Source: Heterobilharzia americana (lineage: Eukaryota > Platyhelminthes > Trematoda > Strigeidida > Schistosomatidae). Taken from it: a stretch of 64,000 nt of DNA. Below, piece after piece: positions 24,725 to 36,854 of this stretch (positions are counted from its first letter, which is position 1; every line of letters begins with the position of its first letter). The stretch spans positions 15,013,755 through 15,077,754 of the forward strand of contig OX104132.1 in assembly GCA_944470555.2 (NCBI GenBank). The letters run 5' to 3'. The translations under genes were made by a program, and so were the position numbers. The notes beneath the pieces are model-generated. The model saw only the letters and a program-made list of their open reading frames with translations, had not been told where the DNA came from and ran no database searches.

Positions 24725-26275
24725 ATTTTCTTTTTATATCTGAATTTGACAAAAATGACATTTCTGAAATCGTTCTGTGTATGAAAGACTGAGAACGTAT
24801 GTAATGGTCGGATGAATGCGCTTTACTCCAGTACAATCTCTATCAATTCAACTCTATCTAGGGGAAACATAAATGCCGAAATCGTCCGCAGTTTTAGTCT
24901 ATTTGTTTGCAAGATAAATGTCTTCCTAACGCATAAAAAAAAACTGAACTTGACGTCAATGTAATAGAAAGGAAGAACAAGCATGTAAATCAAAAATAAA
25001 CACTCATAATTGAATTCATTAGTACACCTACTACTTTAAACTAAATAGCAGTAGTTCTTAGATGACGATTATAATATGATTAAACTTTACTTTAGATTGA
25101 GGACAGCTCAGAAGGACGGTCTTGATTACATTGTGCTCTCTGAGTTGGGTTTCTTAATCGTAGAGCTTTCGTCGTCTTGCCAGAAGACATTATAAGCACT
25201 AATTTCAGCATGAAGTGAGCCGTCAGTATCTCTTCATTAGTGATTTAGTAGATTCTCTGACGAACTGATTTGTGATTGGTTGTTTCCCTTGATTGTTGTG
25301 TCGTTGACTGAATAGATTTTCCCGTTGGCTGTCCCTCTGCTTGACCTCTGATCTTTCTGTTGTTTATCATTCTTCTTATTATCATTCTTTCAGATAAATC
25401 CTTAATGTACAACAAGATGATGTTTGTTGATTTCTGTCGATAGCATTGTAGTTGGTGCTGTACAGGATAGGTATCTCCTGATAAGGTTTCGTGGGTAGCT
25501 ATCCTTCTTTAGGATGGACATCATTTCTATCAAAACTTGACTAGCCTAATGATGCCATATTTAATCTCAACACCGAGTAATGTGATTTGAATTACGAAGC
25601 TAACAACAGTTCCCTTACAGTTGTAGATACACCCTGCTCACAAGTCCTGATAAGTGCAAGGTGCAAGACTTGTGTCATACATTAGGTTCCATAGACAAAT
25701 TTGAACAATGCAAGGAGAAAAAACATTTTCAGAATAAAATGAACTCATTTTAATTCATGGAATTTCATCAGCTGCAGACTGCCATCAACTGAAATGAAAT
25801 ATTTACACTAGTAATAATTACATTACACTCTTTAACTTCGTAGAAATAAATGAAGATTCGAAATTCAGGTTTGACAATGAGGTAGTGAGCAAGTCGAGGA
25901 AACACAAGATTAGCAATCTCAAACCTCAGTCAACATCAATGAGAATTTATATCTGATGAGATCAAGAATCGAGGAGTTGTGGAAAGGGGGTGGACAGTAA
26001 ACAGTTAGGAGTTAACGAGAACGGCTTGTTACACAGCTAGTAGTTGGTTTATGTAAGAATATGAAAAGCTATAAAAGTGTTATGCTAAGAGTGATTGACA
26101 GTAAATAAGTAATTGATAAAGAGATGAAGCAATTCAAGAAACTAAATTCATATGCATGCAGAATTAGATACACTTATGTGTATAAATATAGATGAATTCT
26201 AGTCTGTTTCTGAGTACAGATGTTGTGTTGAAGATGTTTGATCACAAGACCTTCCACAAACGGTAATAAACACGG
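24725..26275. other. No recognisable gene
   Basis: AT-rich sequence without supported genes or family repeats. Reading frames are short. Confidence 0.4.
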
Positions 26276-26279
26276 TGTT

Positions 26280-26960
26280 CCTTGCTTGGTTATTGTCCTG
26301 AAGGATTAGTAAACATTTCTTTCATTTCTAGTTTCCATGAGGTGTCTTGTGCCTAATGCTGGTAAAGACCTTGCTACCTTTTAGATACAGATTTCTCACA
26401 ATATGCTCATACAACGAGTGGATGCCCTTCTTTTGCTCTTTCCAATGGACTTGTTTCCACAGGCGTAGGTGGACTGATATGCAAAGTTGGAAATGATGTG
26501 GGCAGGCTATTCGTTTACTATTGATTATGTTGTTGAGCATACTGGTAGCAGGGTAGCTCCTCCTCTTCTATCCATTCTTTCAGGTGTCTCATCACCTTTG
26601 AATGCTAAACGAAGGAAAACAGGCTTCTTCTCAACAGTTGGGTGTTTGGGTCCCTTAATGAATTCTCTTCCATGCTTCGTGATGAATTTCTTCGAATATC
26701 CATTCTGTATAAGAACCTTCACAATGGTACAAAGTTCTTCTTCCTGTTTGTCCTTTGAGCATAGAGTTCTTATTCTAGTTATGAGGGTCCTGACTGAATT
26801 ACGCTTATAGCTGACAGGACAGAAACTAGTATAGTGAAGGTACTGACCAACAGATGTGTCTTTCTTGTGATTAGTTTTCTCAACTGTACTATAACATTTT
26901 CGCCTTATACTCGGATTTATTGCAATTATGAATATTAGCAAGCTGTGATCCACATCCAGG
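26280..26960 (-). mobile_element. Penelope-like element, linker and GIY-YIG region, decayed
   Basis: The minus strand from about 26953 encodes a Penelope-type post-RT segment: YTSFCPVSYKRNSVRTLITR, then LCTIVKVLIQNGYSKKFITK, then PTVEKKPVFLRLAFKGDE. After a frameshift near 26530 a GIY-YIG-like remnant follows (YACGNKSIGKSKRRASTR in another frame). This 142-residue open stretch is one of the longest uninterrupted mobile-element frames in the window. No RT motif remains upstream. Confidence 0.72.
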
Positions 26961-26964
26961 GTTC

Positions 26965-28325
26965 CCTACAGACTGCTTTTAACCATCCTTAATCAATTTC
27001 AGTTCATCGTAACACTGTCACCTAAATTCATCATCATACTGCAGTTGTGATGGATAGAATTCGGTTGGCAGTTCAGGGCAGATAGATTGAGTAACGGCAG
27101 TCGCTATTAAGTGATTGAAAACCTAGATCCTATTCATTTATACGTTTTTAGATGACTAAGGATACCTAATTTATATAATGGCCATCAAAGTTCAATATTC
27201 ACTCCAGATCTCATCCAACTTTGCATGATTTACATCAATGGTTCCCCAATGGTGATTCATTGACAAAACTTTGATGAGTCTCAATTAAACATCAGCCTAG
27301 TAAGATTTTGATTTTCTGAGTCAAACCCTCTTTTTGATACGCCTAATAATGAAAACTGTATGAACAGAAAGATAATCTTCAGTTGTACAATCACACCAAA
27401 TTCGTGTGGAGTACTTGGTTGCACTTGTGAAATATGCACGGATTTTGAGTGTATTTCGAAAACAATATTTGGAAAATATCGAGATGATAGAAAATCTAGA
27501 TCAGCTAAATCTGTTCTGATAGACCACTGATGAGCTCAGTTCTAAACGAGCTTAGTGGCCGTTCGATGTTTAGATTACTCTGATCTGCTTACCTGGTGAA
27601 ATCTACAGATCAACCTGAGTGGTATCTAACTACTCAAGTTGTTCACTAGTAGTATTTTTCACCGCAATTCATATTTTATTCTGGAGATTTTCTGACGAAC
27701 AAAAGATTTTTGAAGTGCACTGTTCGAATTGTATTATTTTGACGTTTATTAATGAGTAGAAGAACAGGTTCATGGTTGTTTAGTCAGTGTCGACACTGTT
27801 AAGAAGTAAGAGATGATACCGTCATCCCACTGAATAAGTGTTAATTAAGGACCCTAACCGTCAACTTTGAGGAGAAGTTGAGTCTTTGTAGAGTAACTTT
27901 ATCTGGCCACCACTAATCAACTCACTGAACCCTTTTGGCTTCGTTGAGTTGTAAGCCATAGCTATAAGCCGTAACAATGTACTACTAACGAACATGAACA
28001 GTTCTGGTAGGGTTACATACATCGGAACTGTTCATTATCCAAGCTGAAGTGATCCAAACACCGGGTGATCGTTTCACTCATTTGGGGTCGAGCTTATCTG
28101 TGGTGTGTACAGATGGACTCAGTTAAGAAAGTCGAGTAGTTCAAACTACCTAATTACTTAGCCATGTGGAATGTCAAGAAGAATGTGCATTTCGATTCGA
28201 ATTTATTTTTTTCAGATGGACTACAATGACACTTAACAGTAATGGATAGCTCCGAAAATCGATTAACCACAATCCTGAATGGAATGGGTAGTTAACCGAT
28301 TTCTACAGTTGTCTATATGAGCACA
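26965..28325. other. No recognisable gene
   Basis: AT-rich sequence. Some parts (for example 27850-27970) are reminiscent of family B SINE trailers but too diverged to call. Confidence 0.4.
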
Positions 28326-28329
28326 GAAA

Positions 28330-28620
28330 AGAATATTATGGATAGGGGCTAGTAGTGGAGTTCATGACGGGCATTTCGTCCTACTTCGGACTCGTCAGTT
28401 GGATGTACCTGTCTTCCAGTGAACGGTGTTGTTTTCACTAAGACTGAAATTCAGAACCGATCGCTTCAAATACCAGAAATTTATCCGCTAGGCCACTGAG
28501 TCAAGATAGCCATTTGTATCAGCCAGTCTTTGATTGCACTGAAGTGATCAGTCTCTATTGGCATATGGACTCCTGTGCAGATGCCTCTATCCAATCGAAC
28601 AACCAATCAACGATGGGCCA
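28330..28620 (-). repeat. Hammerhead SINE (Sm-alpha-like), minus-strand half of an inverted pair
   Basis: On the minus strand the order is tail (about 28620-28510), tRNA-like head (about 28495-28430) and hammerhead (28405-28360). The ribozyme keeps CUGACGA, a four-pair stem II, GAA and a GUC cleavage triplet, so every core base is present. Stem I pairs poorly (AUCCAA against AUGAAC has at least three mismatches), so efficient self-cleavage is unlikely. Confidence 0.75.
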
Positions 28621-28935
28621 ATGCAAGTAACGACATAAAATCTATATCCATCGTAGATGAAATGGGTATTGTGACTTGGTGACCCAGTGGATAAGGCTCT
28701 GACGTTTGAAGTGATCGACCCCGAGCTCGAGTCTTAGTGAGGACAACACCTCTTACTGGAAAATAGGTACATCCAGCTGACGAGTCCTAAATGGGACGAA
28801 ACGAGCGTTCAGAACTCCACTGTAAAGTTGAAAATGCAGGCAATGTCGAGGCATCCGCACAGGAGCCCACATGCCAATGGAGACCGATCACTTTGGTCCA
28901 ATCAAGGATGGACAAATGCAAGTTACAACCAAAAA
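28605..28935 (+). repeat. Hammerhead SINE (Sm-alpha-like), plus-strand half of an inverted pair
   Basis: The head has a good A box (gtgacccagtggataaggct) and a B box with one change (gctcgagtctta). The hammerhead at 28769-28815 keeps CUGACGA, stem II and GAAAC. The cleavage triplet is GUU, and stem I (AUCCAG against CAGAAC) has three mismatches. The tail (gaggcatccgcacaggagcc) ends at about 28935. The catalytic core is intact but substrate pairing is weak. Confidence 0.75.
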
Positions 28936-29269
28936 AAATCAGCTTACCTGCCTCTCGTCACAATAATTCATTCCATACGCATGGAAAGCATATTGGAGAG
29001 AGAATTGGAATTCTCCCGAGAAACTATGCTTCGAAAAGGAGACCCAACCAAATTTGTTGATAAGCATTCTGTAGTACTCAAGAAATACTTGTGTATGAAT
29101 CTGAAATCCCAGTGTGTTACAAGCTCACCTACTCAAAAGAAACACTTTGGAGAACAGATTTTGCAGCCTCAGTGCGTTTGCTTCTGACATGAATGCTCTA
29201 CTTCCTAGGAAATTCAAAGTCAAACTCCAATTCTATCTGGAGATTTGTGGAGATTTATTATTTGATTTT

Positions 29270-29500
29270 AGGTTGGAATTCATCATGAACTGACATCATT
29301 TGTAGAACATTGGAAACCTGAAAATACTAGAGAGCTATTTCTTCCTAGTATTTCACTCATCAGTAGTGCGCACCCATGACACTATCCCACCAGGGATCGG
29401 ACCCAGGACCCTCAGGTTCCGTGGTCAGAACGTTACCATTGAGCTAGGCACTGTGTCGAAATCCAGCGGTCCATATTTGTTACTTCTGTCAGTTCACTAC
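29270..29500 (-). repeat. tRNA-like SINE (family B), minus-strand half of an inverted pair
   Basis: In plus-strand order: atcatgaactgacatcattt, the cttcctagtatttcactcat body, ggatcggacccaggaccctc (the reversed B box) and ggtcagaacgttaccattga (the reversed A box). The minus strand therefore holds the Pol III-type head. Its partner faces the other way at 29560. Confidence 0.65.
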
Positions 29501-29559
29501 GTCAGTCTATGATGAATTCCAACCAAAATCAATCAATGAATCCCCACAAACCTCCAAAT

Positions 29560-29935
29560 AGAATTAATCTAGTGCTCATTGGTAAATAGCTTCAAGAGGT
29601 GATTCACGAACCTCCAATGAGAAGCCGTGGCCAGTGGAGTCAACCAAGTGGAGCATGAGGACAGTTACTCAACGACGACATTGGATGGAGGTCGCGCTCT
29701 AACGTGAACTGACAGAAGTTGGAAATATGGACCATTTGGTTCCAACACAATGGCTAAATGGCAACGTGCTAGCCACGGAACCTGAGGGCACTGGGTTGAA
29801 TCCCTGGCGGTGTAGGGTCATGGGTCCGCACTGCTGAGGAGTCCCATGCAGCTGTCCAGTACTCCCAGGTTTCCAATGTTCCTTCAATTGATGTCAGTTC
29901 ACGATGAATTTCAACCCGAAATCAAACTCTGGGTG
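29560..29935 (+). repeat. tRNA-like SINE (family B), plus-strand half of an inverted pair
   Basis: After a family-specific leader (tagtgctcattggtaaatag to gaactgacagaagttgg), the head has an A-box-like aatggctaaatggcaacgtg and a B box (gggttgaatccctggcgg). The body is ctgaggagtcccatgcag, cagtactcccaggtttcc and ttgatgtcagttcacgatg. The same leader-head-body order recurs at 52150-52530, so it is the true unit. Confidence 0.65.
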
Positions 29936-30719
29936 TTGACAACAGTCCTATATGTGTATAAATTCTGTTTTCCGGTCGAATTTTTTGTTTGTTGAAAACA
30001 AGAAAACACTTCCCATATTGATTACTTTAATGCCTGCATATTCTTTTTTTCTCTATTGCGTAAACTGAACTTGCCCATTCTTATAATATACAACTTTACA
30101 CTGTAAACCTGAGAGTTAACAGGAAAATACGACCGCTTATCGGAGAACTCTAGGATGAATAACATTAGAATAAAGAATATTGGACTCCTGTCAATGATTA
30201 CCTGCAGACACCGAAAACTCAAGTTGAATTTACTCTGCTTAATTATATATTACTTTGAAATATGAATTGGTTAAGAGAAGGATTGAAAAAAGTATTCACA
30301 AATACATTGACAATACTTGACTCATGTTGGTTTAAGCAGTAAATCTGTATACACCTAAAATAAACACTAAAATATAATATTCTGTGGTGTACAGAAATGT
30401 ACTACTACTGACACGTATACAGGCCAACGCCTACATACGCGCATATGTGGAACTACCCACATATGCACTGGTCAATAAGGACACAAATGCACACAACTAC
30501 ACGTATGTGCAATGAATACAAAGGAACATAGAAAACTGTCTATTGTGTGTTGTAATATAGTCTATATAAATAAAAGATTATTTTCACAGTGGTACACTAG
30601 ATAAACACAGAAACAATAATAATTCAAGCTGGTAGACAATGAAGTTTTTAAAGTTTTACAGTATTGAATGTACCAGCATAATAAATTATGGCTAAAATTC
30701 TAGGACAAATATCTTGTTT

Positions 30720-31000
30720 CAAGTTATTATTCATCTTAGACTGACATCAGTTGGAGGAATAAAGGGAACCTGGGAGCACTGGACAGCTGTTTCATCCCAG
30801 TATGGGACTCCTCAGCAGTGCACACCCAAGACCCCGCTAGGGATCGAACCCGCAACCTTCACGTTCCGTGGCCAGCACGTTACCTTTGAGCCACTGGGTC
30901 CAATGCTCCCAGGTTTCCTTTATTCCTGCAATTGACGTCAGTCTACGAGGAATAACAACTTGAAATATTTCCAAATCCCCACAACTCCCTCAAAATGTTT
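30720..31000 (-). repeat. tRNA-like SINE (family B) with extra inverted end piece
   Basis: The left part (30725-30900) is a family B unit with its head on the minus strand; the reversed B box is gggatcgaacccgcaacctt and the reversed A box ends at gccactgggtcc. At about 30900 it switches abruptly to a short plus-oriented body piece (aatgctcccaggtttccttt). The head is one of the best kept of this family. The open reading across it (30714-30935) is coincidental. Confidence 0.65.
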
Positions 31001-31810
31001 TGTTTGTTAATTGTCATTATTATAGATATGATAAGGATTACTACTGGGATCCGGAATGTACTTTCCGTTAAATTGTACTGAAGACACATGTATTGCTTTT
31101 CTCCTCGGGGATTCGAACTCATCGCTTAAATCTCCACAGGGCTAGTGAATCCAGACAATTAACACTTATGTGATAGTTGTCTGTTTTCACTTGAATTTTG
31201 TACCTGATTTGCGATATTTACCTGGTCAGTCTTAGTTGAACTATCTGGTCAATATTGAGTGTAATACCTCAGTTAGTTAGAAAATAACTCCCATCATCAA
31301 TAGTCATAATGTGGGAATAACCAATTCAAACTTGAAGTATGCCAATAAAGTTCACATGTCTCCAGTTTTTGTCGACAATGAATTCAAGAAAATAAGTAGC
31401 TCTGTGCATAATTCACATCAGTCTACCTTAATTTGTAACCCCTAATCTGCAATGGATTCTAAAACTAGATGAATATTGTGAGATGGATCTTCTAAGCTTA
31501 TCCCCATTACGATGATACAATGAAAGTCTATTACAGTGGCAGAGATATCTGACCACTAGGTGGTCATAGCTTGTTGGGAAATGGTTGGTGTTGTTTTTAA
31601 ACTAAGATAAACGTAACTGTATCTGAACAAACTTTTGTGAGTGTCCATGACCAGTTTTTGTCACTCCTGTGATACTAGAAATCGTAAATGTGCTTCTAAT
31701 AGGTCTAACTTTGAGGAAAGATTACTACCATTCAGTCTATTACAGAGACCTTCATGTTTTTTCTTGTGAATATTAGTGGTCTTCAGTGGTATGAACAGCA
31801 ACATTGAGTA
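31001..31810. other. No recognisable gene
   Basis: AT-rich sequence with no supported gene or family repeat. Confidence 0.4.
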
Positions 31811-31813
31811 TTC

Positions 31814-32068
31814 TTAGCCTTTTTTACGAATACGACTGAAGCTGCCCATGACAAAATAATTCACTGGATAAACCATATTTACTTTCACCAAACGTTCAAA
31901 TTCTTGCTTCATAACAGGTAAAGCTATACATAGTGCTTGTCTACTGAGCCCAAACACATAGGGAAAGTTTCCAGTTGGAGAATCAGGGCACCTTTGAATT
32001 GTGCATTTCTTGATCGTAAAGCATCTGCCATGACATAATAGGTTTTGACTACTTGTATCCAGCTGCAA
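31814..32068 (-). mobile_element. Gypsy-type LTR retrotransposon fragment, start of reverse transcriptase
   Basis: The minus strand encodes a piece resembling the N-terminal RT region of Ty3/Gypsy elements. ALPVMKQEFERLVKVNMVYP corresponds to the usual E-x-x-RL block, and VNYFVMGSFSRIRKKG corresponds to the block where relatives have a V(D/N)YSEWAAPIV-like segment. The catalytic palm is not present. Just upstream, LQLDTSSQNLL recalls an aspartic protease LQLDT motif, as if protease and RT had been joined by a deletion. That part is tentative. No LTRs were found. Confidence 0.5.
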
Positions 32069-32069
32069 A

Positions 32070-33345
32070 TATGTTTGTTGGTTATTCTGGGAGCTTAAGT
32101 TTCTGTATTCATTGTAACCTAAGAAAACCTAGGGATGACTGATCTCTCAGGCACTTTAAGCACTTTCAGAATTGTCATGGATCCTGAAGAAGTTATTGTC
32201 ATTGGCATCATTACTGTGACATGCTTCACATTTTCAAGTTTCCAACATTCACCTGTATCTGTTTGAAATCCATGAGCTGATCTCTAGCAGCTGAAGCAAA
32301 ATGAATGTAGATCCCAGTTCAATACGTACAGCATCTGAGTAATTATCACTAAAAACGCGGGAGTTTTGCTTCAAATCTTTCTTCATAGCACTACATAAAA
32401 GCTGCAAATCTTTTCTACATCAATAATATACATTAGCTCACCTTATGATCTCTGGATATATCGTGTGATTTGCTAATTCACGTATATGTTCTTCAACACC
32501 AGTCTTCATCTCACGACCACTCGATTACTAGAAGTTAAACGAAGCAGTGAAATGATAGAAGGCACATTATCAAGTCAGTTATATGCCAAAGTTACGGTGG
32601 TATACCTATACGTTTACAGTAGCCTTGGTTGGTTCCATGCTTATCTGGAAGGTTATTTGCAATTGCGGTTGTTACTCTAACCAATCTCACGTTATGACTT
32701 CTGGTTCTGTAACTTTTTTCACAACTTCGGAGTTTCTGATTGACTGTAAAGGCTTTCAGAGCTACGTAGGCCTCTCTGATGGATCTAGACATTAATACTG
32801 CAAACCGTAAAGCAGACAACGCTATTAAATATATTCTCCTGAGGAAACTGAGGCTTACACAGCAAAATATTCAGAAAAACCTTGTTTTTCGTCTCCTAAA
32901 CATGCTGATATTAGGTTTAAACATAATCTTACAGTGATAGTGAAATGAGACTCGATACCCAACGTTTTCCTGAACATTCGTTACAACTGTGGTCTGGATG
33001 TTCATACTGTTGTTAAAGTCCTAAATCATGGCACTTCATTATTCCTGGAATCCACAAAATTTTTCTGGATACATAAGCCCAATTACTCTTCATTCCATGG
33101 GGCTACATCATAAGCGCGCATTTTTCAACAGCCTCGTAGTTCATAAATAGTCTACAGAATAGCAGCCATCGTAATAAAGTTTTGTATCGAAGACACCAAT
33201 ACCCCAGGGTTAATCACCTGTAGATAGTACCCAATTTTTAGTCAAAGACAGTGTAGGGGCATATTCAAAACAAGCTTTCCGCTGAGAACCATCGCTTAGA
33301 GATTTTGTTGTTACCCTACTGAGCGGTGAATTGTAAAACTGGTAG
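32070..33345. other. No recognisable gene; possibly diverged Gypsy sequence on the minus strand
   Basis: The minus strand has an open stretch at 32592-32819 without a recognisable domain. Given the RT piece next to it, some of this could be decayed retrotransposon sequence, but I cannot show it. Confidence 0.3.
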
Positions 33346-33349
33346 CCAG

Positions 33350-33620
33350 CAGTGGTGGAGCAATCCGACCCAGTATATCAGCAGGAAATTAGAAGTATCA
33401 AACAACAACAGATGATGCCTGTTGCACAAGTGGTGGACCTCGTGCCATAGTAACCTAGTGGATAACATTTTACCGTTTGAAGCGATGGGCACGTGGTTCG
33501 AGTCTCAGTGGGAACAACATCACTCATTGCGGTGCAGGTACATTCGGCTGACGAGTCATAAATAGGACGAAGTGTGCGTCCTGGATTCCACTACGAGTCA
33601 CTAAGATGAATACAACTAGT
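33350..33620 (+). repeat. Hammerhead SINE (Sm-alpha-like) with intact Pol III-type boxes
   Basis: The order is tail end (cgacccagtatatcagcagg), linker (gatgcctgttgcacaagtgg), tRNA-like head and hammerhead. The A box (taacctagtggataac) and B box (gtggttcgagtctc) are among the best in the window. The tail-linker-head order again shows descent from a tandem array. Of all copies this one best combines an intact-looking promoter with a complete ribozyme core; the ribozyme is listed separately. Confidence 0.78.
33540..33586 (+). ncRNA. Hammerhead ribozyme, core complete, weakened stem III
   Basis: Type I hammerhead. CUGACGA and GAA are intact and the cleavage triplet is GUC. Stem II has three pairs, since GUCA against GGAC loses its last pair. 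Stem I (AUUCGG against CUGGAU) pairs fully if G-U wobbles are allowed. The base after GAA is G instead of the nearly invariant A, so stem III consists of two wobble pairs. Slow self-cleavage is possible but not assured. Confidence 0.65.
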
Positions 33621-34169
33621 AGACAGTAGTTACTGAAATGCATAATTCAACCCTTTGGGGATTTTATGCAACAAAGGAGATAATGAAAAGCGACTTGAAC
33701 CAAAGACTCTTAAATCATACTTCTAAGACCCCCTAATAGGCTGAAAATAACAGGAAATATCTGCAGTCAGTCGGTATACTTTAGTGAACAAGAAAATTCT
33801 CTTAACAGTAAAAGTATGTGGTTGAATGATTCAGTGATGGGAGACATCTTGGAAACTTTTAGAGAACCAGAATTAAAAATCTTGTGGATAAATTAATTGT
33901 GGAGTAACGCCTTTAATCTTATTGCTGTCCTCTTTGTTCGACGATGTGTAGACTTTAGTTTGACAGTTCTAGATTACTAACACTTCAATCGAAATATATA
34001 GCTACTTTGTTGACTTGAGGTTCAATAAGTTTTTGTTATTATCTTATTAGTTTGGTTACATCGATTGCAGAACCAATGAAAAGCAACAAGCATTAGACAG
34101 ATATCTCGACATAGTTTCAACCTTTACATTTCACCGGTAACAGATGTTTCGAGATAAGGTTTCAAAATT

Positions 34170-34375
34170 TTAGTACGAAACCTTGACCTGTGGGGTCAAC
34201 CATGTCGAGTAAAAAGTCAATTACTTATCCATTACACTGAATTCAGACCCTGTGGTCTAATGGTAACATGTTCTCCATGAATTCAGTGCGCACTTCTTAG
34301 GATGAAACAGCTATTGACTACCTTCAGGTATCCGAAGTTTATCTGACTCCTGTCAATCTATAGTAGAAGTCACAG
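34170..34375 (+). repeat. tRNA-like SINE (family B), decayed
   Basis: It shows cgaaaccttgacctgtgggg and gtcaaccatgtcgag of the family B leader, a head-like block (ctgtggtctaatggtaacat) and the body block taggatgaaacagctattg. The B box is lost. Confidence 0.5.
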
Positions 34376-34774
34376 TGAAATTTATTTAAATTAACCGATA
34401 TAAAGATAATACAAGCCTGTTCCACGAAATCAATCTTGGTTTGTTGACTTTCAGACTTTGTCGAGGCTTAATGACTTCATGAAAAATTCTTATTCTTCAT
34501 CTATGGCAAACACTATTCAAATTATTAAATTCACTGCCATTTTTTTCTAATATCCATTTGTCTAGATACTAGATATGGTCAGTTCATTTCATAGTTAGGC
34601 CCATATACGCTAAATTGTATTTTTATGAAAAAGTGTTGTAAAGATTAGATAACTTATTTCTCATTAGAAAACAGTGTGAATGAAAACTGTTATTCCTAAC
34701 GATTTTGTAAATTTAGTTTTTTAAGATAAATACGCATGTTTTATACAGAACATTTCATAGTTTTATTCGACTTC

Positions 34775-35133
34775 AAGTAGTATTCATCATGGACTGATAT
34801 CAGTTGGGGAACCATTGAAAACCATCTGGGAGAACTGCACAGCTGTTCCGTACAACTAGTATGGGACTCCTCAGCAGTACGCACCCACGACCCGGCTACA
34901 GATCGAACTCAGCACCTTCAAGTTTCATGGCGAACGCGTTCATTCTTCAGTCACTGGATCGGTTTCCAGTGGTTGATAATTTCCGACTTCTGTCAATTCA
35001 CGACATGGCGTGACTGTCACCCAAGGTCTTCAGTTAGCATCCACTTCACATCCGACTGGTTGACCCCACAGGTTACGGCTTCTCATTAGAGCTTCATGAT
35101 ATCCCTCTGGAAGCAAGTCACTAATGAGCACTA
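34775..35133 (-). repeat. tRNA-like SINE (family B), copy 1 of a nearly identical pair
   Basis: A 359-bp unit with the head on the minus strand (reversed B box gatcgaactcagcacc, reversed A box near gcgaacgcgttcattc). It aligns without gaps to 40586-40944 with three substitutions, while other family B copies here differ at a large fraction of positions. The unit is bounded by aagtagtattcatcatgg on the left and ctaatgagcacta on the right in both copies, with unrelated flanks. Confidence 0.85.
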
Positions 35134-35324
35134 CTACTTCTAAATTAAAAATCTAAGAATTTTTAATAATTCTGTATTTCAGAAACTCTGATGGGGGATT
35201 CCTTCATAGCAACATTTCTGTTCTTAAGCTAATTACCTTTGCATCCTTAGTGATAACTTACACAAATATCAATCTAGGGTTAAACTGTAGTTATAATCTG
35301 CCTAACGGAGGTCACCAACGGAAT

Positions 35325-35580
35325 AGAGGTTCAAACTCAACGCCCATCACTTAAAATACCAGAGAGCAATAAACTAGGCTACTGAAGCGCAAAACTCACC
35401 TCGTGTATAACGGGTATCAGTCGTTATGCATTGGTACTCGTTATTTCCAAAGAGGAGTTCAAGTCTCAGTGGAAACAATATCACTCACTAGGAAGCAGGT
35501 ACATCCGGCTGGTGAGTCCCAATTAGGATAAAACGCGACTCCTAGATTCCACTGCTTGCCGCTCACTATCCATTATTTAA
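35325..35580 (+). repeat. Hammerhead SINE (Sm-alpha-like) with an inverted head fragment
   Basis: A short reversed head (gaggttcaaactcaacgccc, about 35327-35390) is followed by a plus-strand head and hammerhead (about 35497-35548). The core is damaged at A6 (CUGGUGA) and at G12 (ggataaaac), and the cleavage triplet is no longer GUC. It is inactive. Confidence 0.65.
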
Positions 35581-36150
35581 TTCTCTGATATTCTTTGTGA
35601 TTCCTATGTCCAAGAATTGTCTACTATCAACGTACATTGAAACGAAAACGAACATAAAGGTCAAAGGTCAGTTTTTCAACTTCTTTACCTCAACAATCAC
35701 TCGTAAAACAGTACAAAAAAACAGCAGACAGTTATCTAGATTGGATATTGAACTACCGGTAGTTCTCAGTATATGCATGAGTGACTTTTAATGGGTTGTT
35801 TTGCCCATCACGAAAATCAACACACGTTAGTGAATAAAGAAGATTATTGTTGGATGGTGGAAACTAATCAGCTAGGAGCTGTGGACCTGAGTTTCATGCT
35901 TATTGGTACTCATCAATAAGGCAGATTTGCGACCACAAGGAAACCAGCATTCCCCTGAGATTTGAACCTAAGTCAGTCAGTGGTGATCACAGGTGAGTAA
36001 CATTCAGTTATCTGGTTTGGAGTGTCATGTCATTACAATTAGAGGCTATATTACGAGACTTGGTTGATAGGCTTCGATTATTGTAAAGCATTTAAGAACG
36101 AACAGCTACATCGATTGCATAATAGTGACAGTTGTCTCAGGGCCACGAAA
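35581..36150. other. No recognisable gene; possible further SINE-like block
   Basis: The block from about 35865 to 35960 (ggacctgagtttcatgctta and ccccgcct-like counterparts) has a loose resemblance to 53835-53935, hinting at another dispersed repeat. A plus-strand frame at 35597-35791 has no recognisable domain. Confidence 0.3.
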
Positions 36151-36157
36151 CGCAAGT

Positions 36158-36655
<498 letters not shown>

Positions 36656-36724
36656 GATGGCTTGATGGTCAGCACTCAGGACTAGATAACATACGGTTGG
36701 TTACCTTCCAGCCATCAATCAACG

Positions 36725-36850
36725 TACACTTTATCCTGTTTGGTACTTCTCCCTCAGGATATCAGTATCTCCCAGTGAGTCTTGAATCCAACATCTACTA
36801 CTTCAAACAACACAGCTTTGCTATTCATCAGGTTACCAAGTTGCGATAGC
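36725..36850 (-). repeat. Hammerhead SINE head remnant
   Basis: The plus-strand text shows the reversed head: tctcccagtgagtcttgaat, atctactacttcaaacaaca and caggttaccaagttgcga. The ribozyme part has decayed beyond recognition. Confidence 0.45.
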
Positions 36851-36854
36851 CATA

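Noticed and set aside
30714..30935. 73-residue plus-strand protein
   Set aside because: It is the antisense of a tRNA-like SINE unit, with the same layout as several untranslatable copies.
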